Below, in pieces: positions 61,585-64,000 of a DNA stretch of 64,000 bases. Below the pieces are notes generated by a model, which saw only the letters and a list, made by a program, of their open reading frames with translations, was not told where the DNA came from and did no database searches. The position numbers were made by a program, and so were the translations under genes. Source of the stretch: CAYUVF01 sp964448045 (GTDB lineage Bacteria; Bacteroidota; Rhodothermia; Rhodothermales; Salinibacteraceae); assembly GCA_964448045.1 (NCBI GenBank), contig CAYUVF010000017.1, positions 9,204 to 73,203 of the forward strand, written 5' to 3'. Each line of letters starts with the position of its first letter. The first letter of the stretch is position 1.

Positions 61585-63678
61585 ATGCCCAACCGACTCG
61601 CGCAGACGCAGAGCCCCTATCTGCTACAGCATAAAGACAATCCGGTCGACTGGTATCCGTGGGGGGAGGAGGCCTTCGACAAGGCGCAATCCGAGGACAA
61701 GCCCATCTTCCTGTCCATCGGGTACTCAACGTGCCACTGGTGCCATGTGATGGAGCACGAGTCGTTCGAAGACGAGCAAGTGGCCAGGTTGATGAACGAC
61801 ACGTTCGTGTCCATCAAAGTCGACCGTGAGGAGCGGCCCGACATCGACAGCCTGTATATGACCGTCTGCCAGCTGATGAACCAGCGCGGCGGCTGGCCGC
61901 TAAATGTGATTCTCACGCCCGATAAGAAGCCGTTTTATGCGACGACGTACGTGCCCAAGGAGGGCCGCTTTGGGCGGATGGGGATGCTCGATCTCGTCCC
62001 GCGTATTCAGGAGCTGTGGGCCGAGCAGCGCGACAAGGTGCTGCAGGAAGCCGAAAAGGTGACTGGCACGCTCCAGCAGATTGCCGATCAGCAGTCGGAT
62101 GGATCGTCGCTGGATCCGGACGTGCTGGAGGAGGCCGCACAGCAGCTGGCCGATCGGTTCGATGAGGCATACGGGGGCTTCGGGCAGGCGCCCAAGTTCC
62201 CATCGCCCCACAACCTGCTTTTTCTGCTGCGCCACGCTCGCCGCAGCGGCGATGCACAGGCGACGGCGATGGTGGAGCAAACGCTCGATTGGATGCGCCT
62301 CGGCGGCGTGTACGATCACGTGGGCTACGGCTTTCACCGCTATTCCACGGATCGGCAGTGGCTCCTGCCGCACTTCGAGAAGATGCTCTACGATCAGGCG
62401 ATGCTGATGATGGCTTACACCGAGGCCTATCAGGTGATCGGCACCCCGGCGTACGAGCAGACCGTCCGTGAGATCGCGACGTACGTGCTGCGTGATCTGC
62501 GCGATCCGGAGGGGGGATTCTATTCGGCTGAGGACGCCGACAGTGAAGACGCGTCGGGAGCGCGTGAGGAGGGCGCTTTTTACGTGTGGAGCCTCGATGA
62601 GCTGCGCGACACGCTCCCGGAAGATTTGGCCGACCTCGTCATCGACGTGTACGATGCGCGCGAGAGCGGCAACTACGAGGACGAGTCGACGCGTCAGCGC
62701 ACGGGCAAGAATATTCTGCACCTGAACGAACCCCTCCACGCCATCGCCGACGACAGCGGGATGGACGAAGCCACCCTGCGCGAGCGGTGGGCGACGGCGC
62801 GTCGGCTGTTGTTTGAGCAGCGGGAGCAGCGCCCCCGCCCCGGTCTCGACGATAAGGTGCTCACCGACTGGAACGGCCTGATGATCGCCGCGCTCGCAAA
62901 AGCCGGTCGGGTCTTCGACGCACCGGATCTTACGGACGCCGCCAAAACGGCCGCTACGTTTGTGTTGGAGACGCTTCGCACCGAGGACGGCAGCTTGCTG
63001 CACCGCTATCGCAACGGCGACGTCGCCATCCGCGCGCACCTCGACGACTACGCCTTCCTCGTCTGGGGTCTCATCGAGCTGTACGAGACGACCTTCGACG
63101 CCCGCTGGCTCGGCGAAGCATTGTGCCTCACCGAAGAAATGATCGACCAGTTCTGGGATGAGGGGCGCGGGGGATTCTTCCTCTCCGCTGATGATGCCGA
63201 ACCGCTCATCGTCCGCCAGAAAGAGCTGCAGGATGCCGCCATCCCCGCAGGCAACTCCATGGCGCTGCTTAATCTGATTCGTCTGGCGCGATTGACGGGC
63301 CGCACCGAGTACGAGGATCGGGCAGATACGCTCGCTCAGTTTGCAGCGCCGCAGGTGCGCTCGCAGCCATCGGCATTTACGGGACTGCTGCTGGGGCTAA
63401 ACATGGCCTTCACCGACGCGCGAGAAGTGGTGATTGCAGGCGCCGCCGATGCTGCCGACACGCAGGCGCTGATCGAGGCGGTCCGCGGCGTGTACGCGCC
63501 CGAGACGGCCGTACTGCACCGCCCGGAGCGCGACGACCCGCTCATCGCGACGTATGCGCCATTCGTTGAGCCGCACCGTCCGCAGAACGGGCAGGCGGCT
63601 GCGTACATCTGCGAGCAGTTCCAGTGCCAGGCGCCCACGACCGATCCGGAGGCCGTCCGGGTTGCGCTGGAGGGGTAA
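61585..63678 (+). CDS. Thioredoxin-domain protein of DUF255/YyaL (SSP411) family
   Basis: 697 residues. The N-terminal thioredoxin-like DUF255 domain (about 1-165) has the hallmark SPYLLQHKDNPVDWYPWGEE, STCHWCHVMEHESFEDEQVA (CxxC as CHWC) and VDREERPDIDSLYM. The rest is an (alpha/alpha)6-barrel-like domain (GGVYDHVGYGFHRYSTDRQW, PHFEKMLYDQAMLMMAYTEA, GFYSAEDADSEDA), related to sugar epimerases and glycosidases. Biological function is unknown; the human relative is SPATA20. ATG 61585. Length is normal for the family. Confidence 0.94.
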   Translation: MPNRLAQTQSPYLLQHKDNPVDWYPWGEEAFDKAQSEDKPIFLSIGYSTCHWCHVMEHESFEDEQVARLMNDTFVSIKVDREERPDIDSLYMTVCQLMNQRGGWPLNVILTPDKKPFYATTYVPKEGRFGRMGMLDLVPRIQELWAEQRDKVLQEAEKVTGTLQQIADQQSDGSSLDPDVLEEAAQQLADRFDEAYGGFGQAPKFPSPHNLLFLLRHARRSGDAQATAMVEQTLDWMRLGGVYDHVGYGFHRYSTDRQWLLPHFEKMLYDQAMLMMAYTEAYQVIGTPAYEQTVREIATYVLRDLRDPEGGFYSAEDADSEDASGAREEGAFYVWSLDELRDTLPEDLADLVIDVYDARESGNYEDESTRQRTGKNILHLNEPLHAIADDSGMDEATLRERWATARRLLFEQREQRPRPGLDDKVLTDWNGLMIAALAKAGRVFDAPDLTDAAKTAATFVLETLRTEDGSLLHRYRNGDVAIRAHLDDYAFLVWGLIELYETTFDARWLGEALCLTEEMIDQFWDEGRGGFFLSADDAEPLIVRQKELQDAAIPAGNSMALLNLIRLARLTGRTEYEDRADTLAQFAAPQVRSQPSAFTGLLLGLNMAFTDAREVVIAGAADAADTQALIEAVRGVYAPETAVLHRPERDDPLIATYAPFVEPHRPQNGQAAAYICEQFQCQAPTTDPEAVRVALEG

Positions 63679-63837
63679 TGACGGGAGAATGACGATGTGC
63701 AGCAGCACCGCGCCGTTCGAAGATCATCCATTTCTCCCATGCTCCTCCTCCCAAATGCACACGAATTGATGGCGCCCGCGGTGTAGCGTGAACGTAGTAC
63801 TCCGTGTTGTTTGTCGCTGTCCCAACCGGTCCACACC

Positions 63838-64000
63838 GTGCCTGAAGATCGCCCGCCCCATTCTCATCTTCGCCTCGTGCAGAGCGGCGCCGACGCCTCC
63901 GCAGAGGAACTGGAGAACCGCGCCCAGCGGGACTATCGGACGGTGCAGACGTATCGGAAGATCGACCATCTCATCTATCGGGTTCTGCAGTTGCACGATA
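63838..64000 (+). CDS. Start of a gene cut by the right window edge
   Basis: From GTG 63838 the frame is open for 54 codons to the window end. The predicted start is polar and charged (PEDRPPHSHLRLVQSGADAS, then AEELENRAQRDYRTVQTYRK, then a helix IDHLIYRVLQLHD), which looks like real coding sequence rather than a shadow. A short helical start of this kind occurs in many signalling proteins, but the visible part is too small to assign a family. The 159 bases before it hold no supported gene. Confidence 0.45.
   Translation, partial: MPEDRPPHSHLRLVQSGADASAEELENRAQRDYRTVQTYRKIDHLIYRVLQLHD

Noticed and set aside
61900..63039. 379-codon minus-strand frame inside the DUF255 protein
   Set aside because: Shadow frame; the plus strand carries the conserved CHWC thioredoxin motif and full-length domain.
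1..64000. tRNA, rRNA, CRISPR array, insertion sequence or prophage
   Set aside because: Intergenic spaces were read for T-arm motifs, regularly spaced repeats, transposase or integrase motifs and terminal inverted repeats; none was convincing.

Overview
The window is GC-rich bacterial chromosome that reads as Bacteroidota, most likely class Rhodothermia (a Salinibacter/Longimonas-type halophile). This is an inference from gene content: DUF4270 and DUF4175 proteins, DUF2851, a periplasmic protein usually labelled asparagine synthetase B, carboxypeptidase-regulatory-domain TonB receptors, LytS/LytTR signalling, many TPR proteins and acidic protein surfaces. No tRNA, rRNA, CRISPR array, insertion sequence or phage gene was found. 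Coding density is high, and almost all genes look intact.

Layout. 1-4573 (minus): a GT5-N-terminal-like protein, a DUF4270 lipoprotein, a FadL/PorV-like barrel and a TPR protein cut by the window edge. 4986-9500: a DCC-family protein, a giant DUF4175 coiled-coil membrane protein and a 78-residue protein. 9501-9829 has no gene but holds two strong stem-loops. 9830-12741: a lipoprotein and a TonB-dependent receptor. 12733-15516 (minus): pyrF, DUF2851 and a small ABM monooxygenase. 15850-18527: a long acyl-CoA dehydrogenase and a cyclophilin, converging on a strong shared terminator.

18655-26149 is the most distinctive part. It holds a GAF-SpoIIE phosphatase, a membrane Ser/Thr kinase with TolB-like and TPR domains, an unrecognised exported cysteine protein, an RsbW-type anti-sigma kinase, a STAS antagonist and a pentapeptide-repeat protein with a channel-like two-helix tail. 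This looks like a partner-switching signalling island whose output may be a membrane protein. An isolated transcription unit for an unrecognised outer-membrane-like protein follows (26402-28003).

28114-34444 (minus): serS, an RmlD-like reductase, an acyl-CoA thioesterase, the AsnB-labelled exported protein and a TPR protein. 34565-42084 (plus) is an envelope cluster: dxr, rseP, uppS, bamA and two ompH/skp paralogues, linking isoprenoid and carrier-lipid synthesis to outer-membrane assembly. 42294-44493: panB, surE and yjbQ. 44636-51316 (minus): folD, MscS, a TonB receptor, a LytS-type kinase and a LytTR regulator. 51483-56676: asd (archaeal/fungal-type branch), a GNAT, a small unknown protein, hemD, thiE and glycerate kinase. 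56817-63678: an M14 peptidase, a lipoprotein/glycine-rich protein pair and a DUF255 thioredoxin-domain protein. The start of another gene runs off the right edge.

All family assignments come from reading motifs in the translated sequence; no database search was run.
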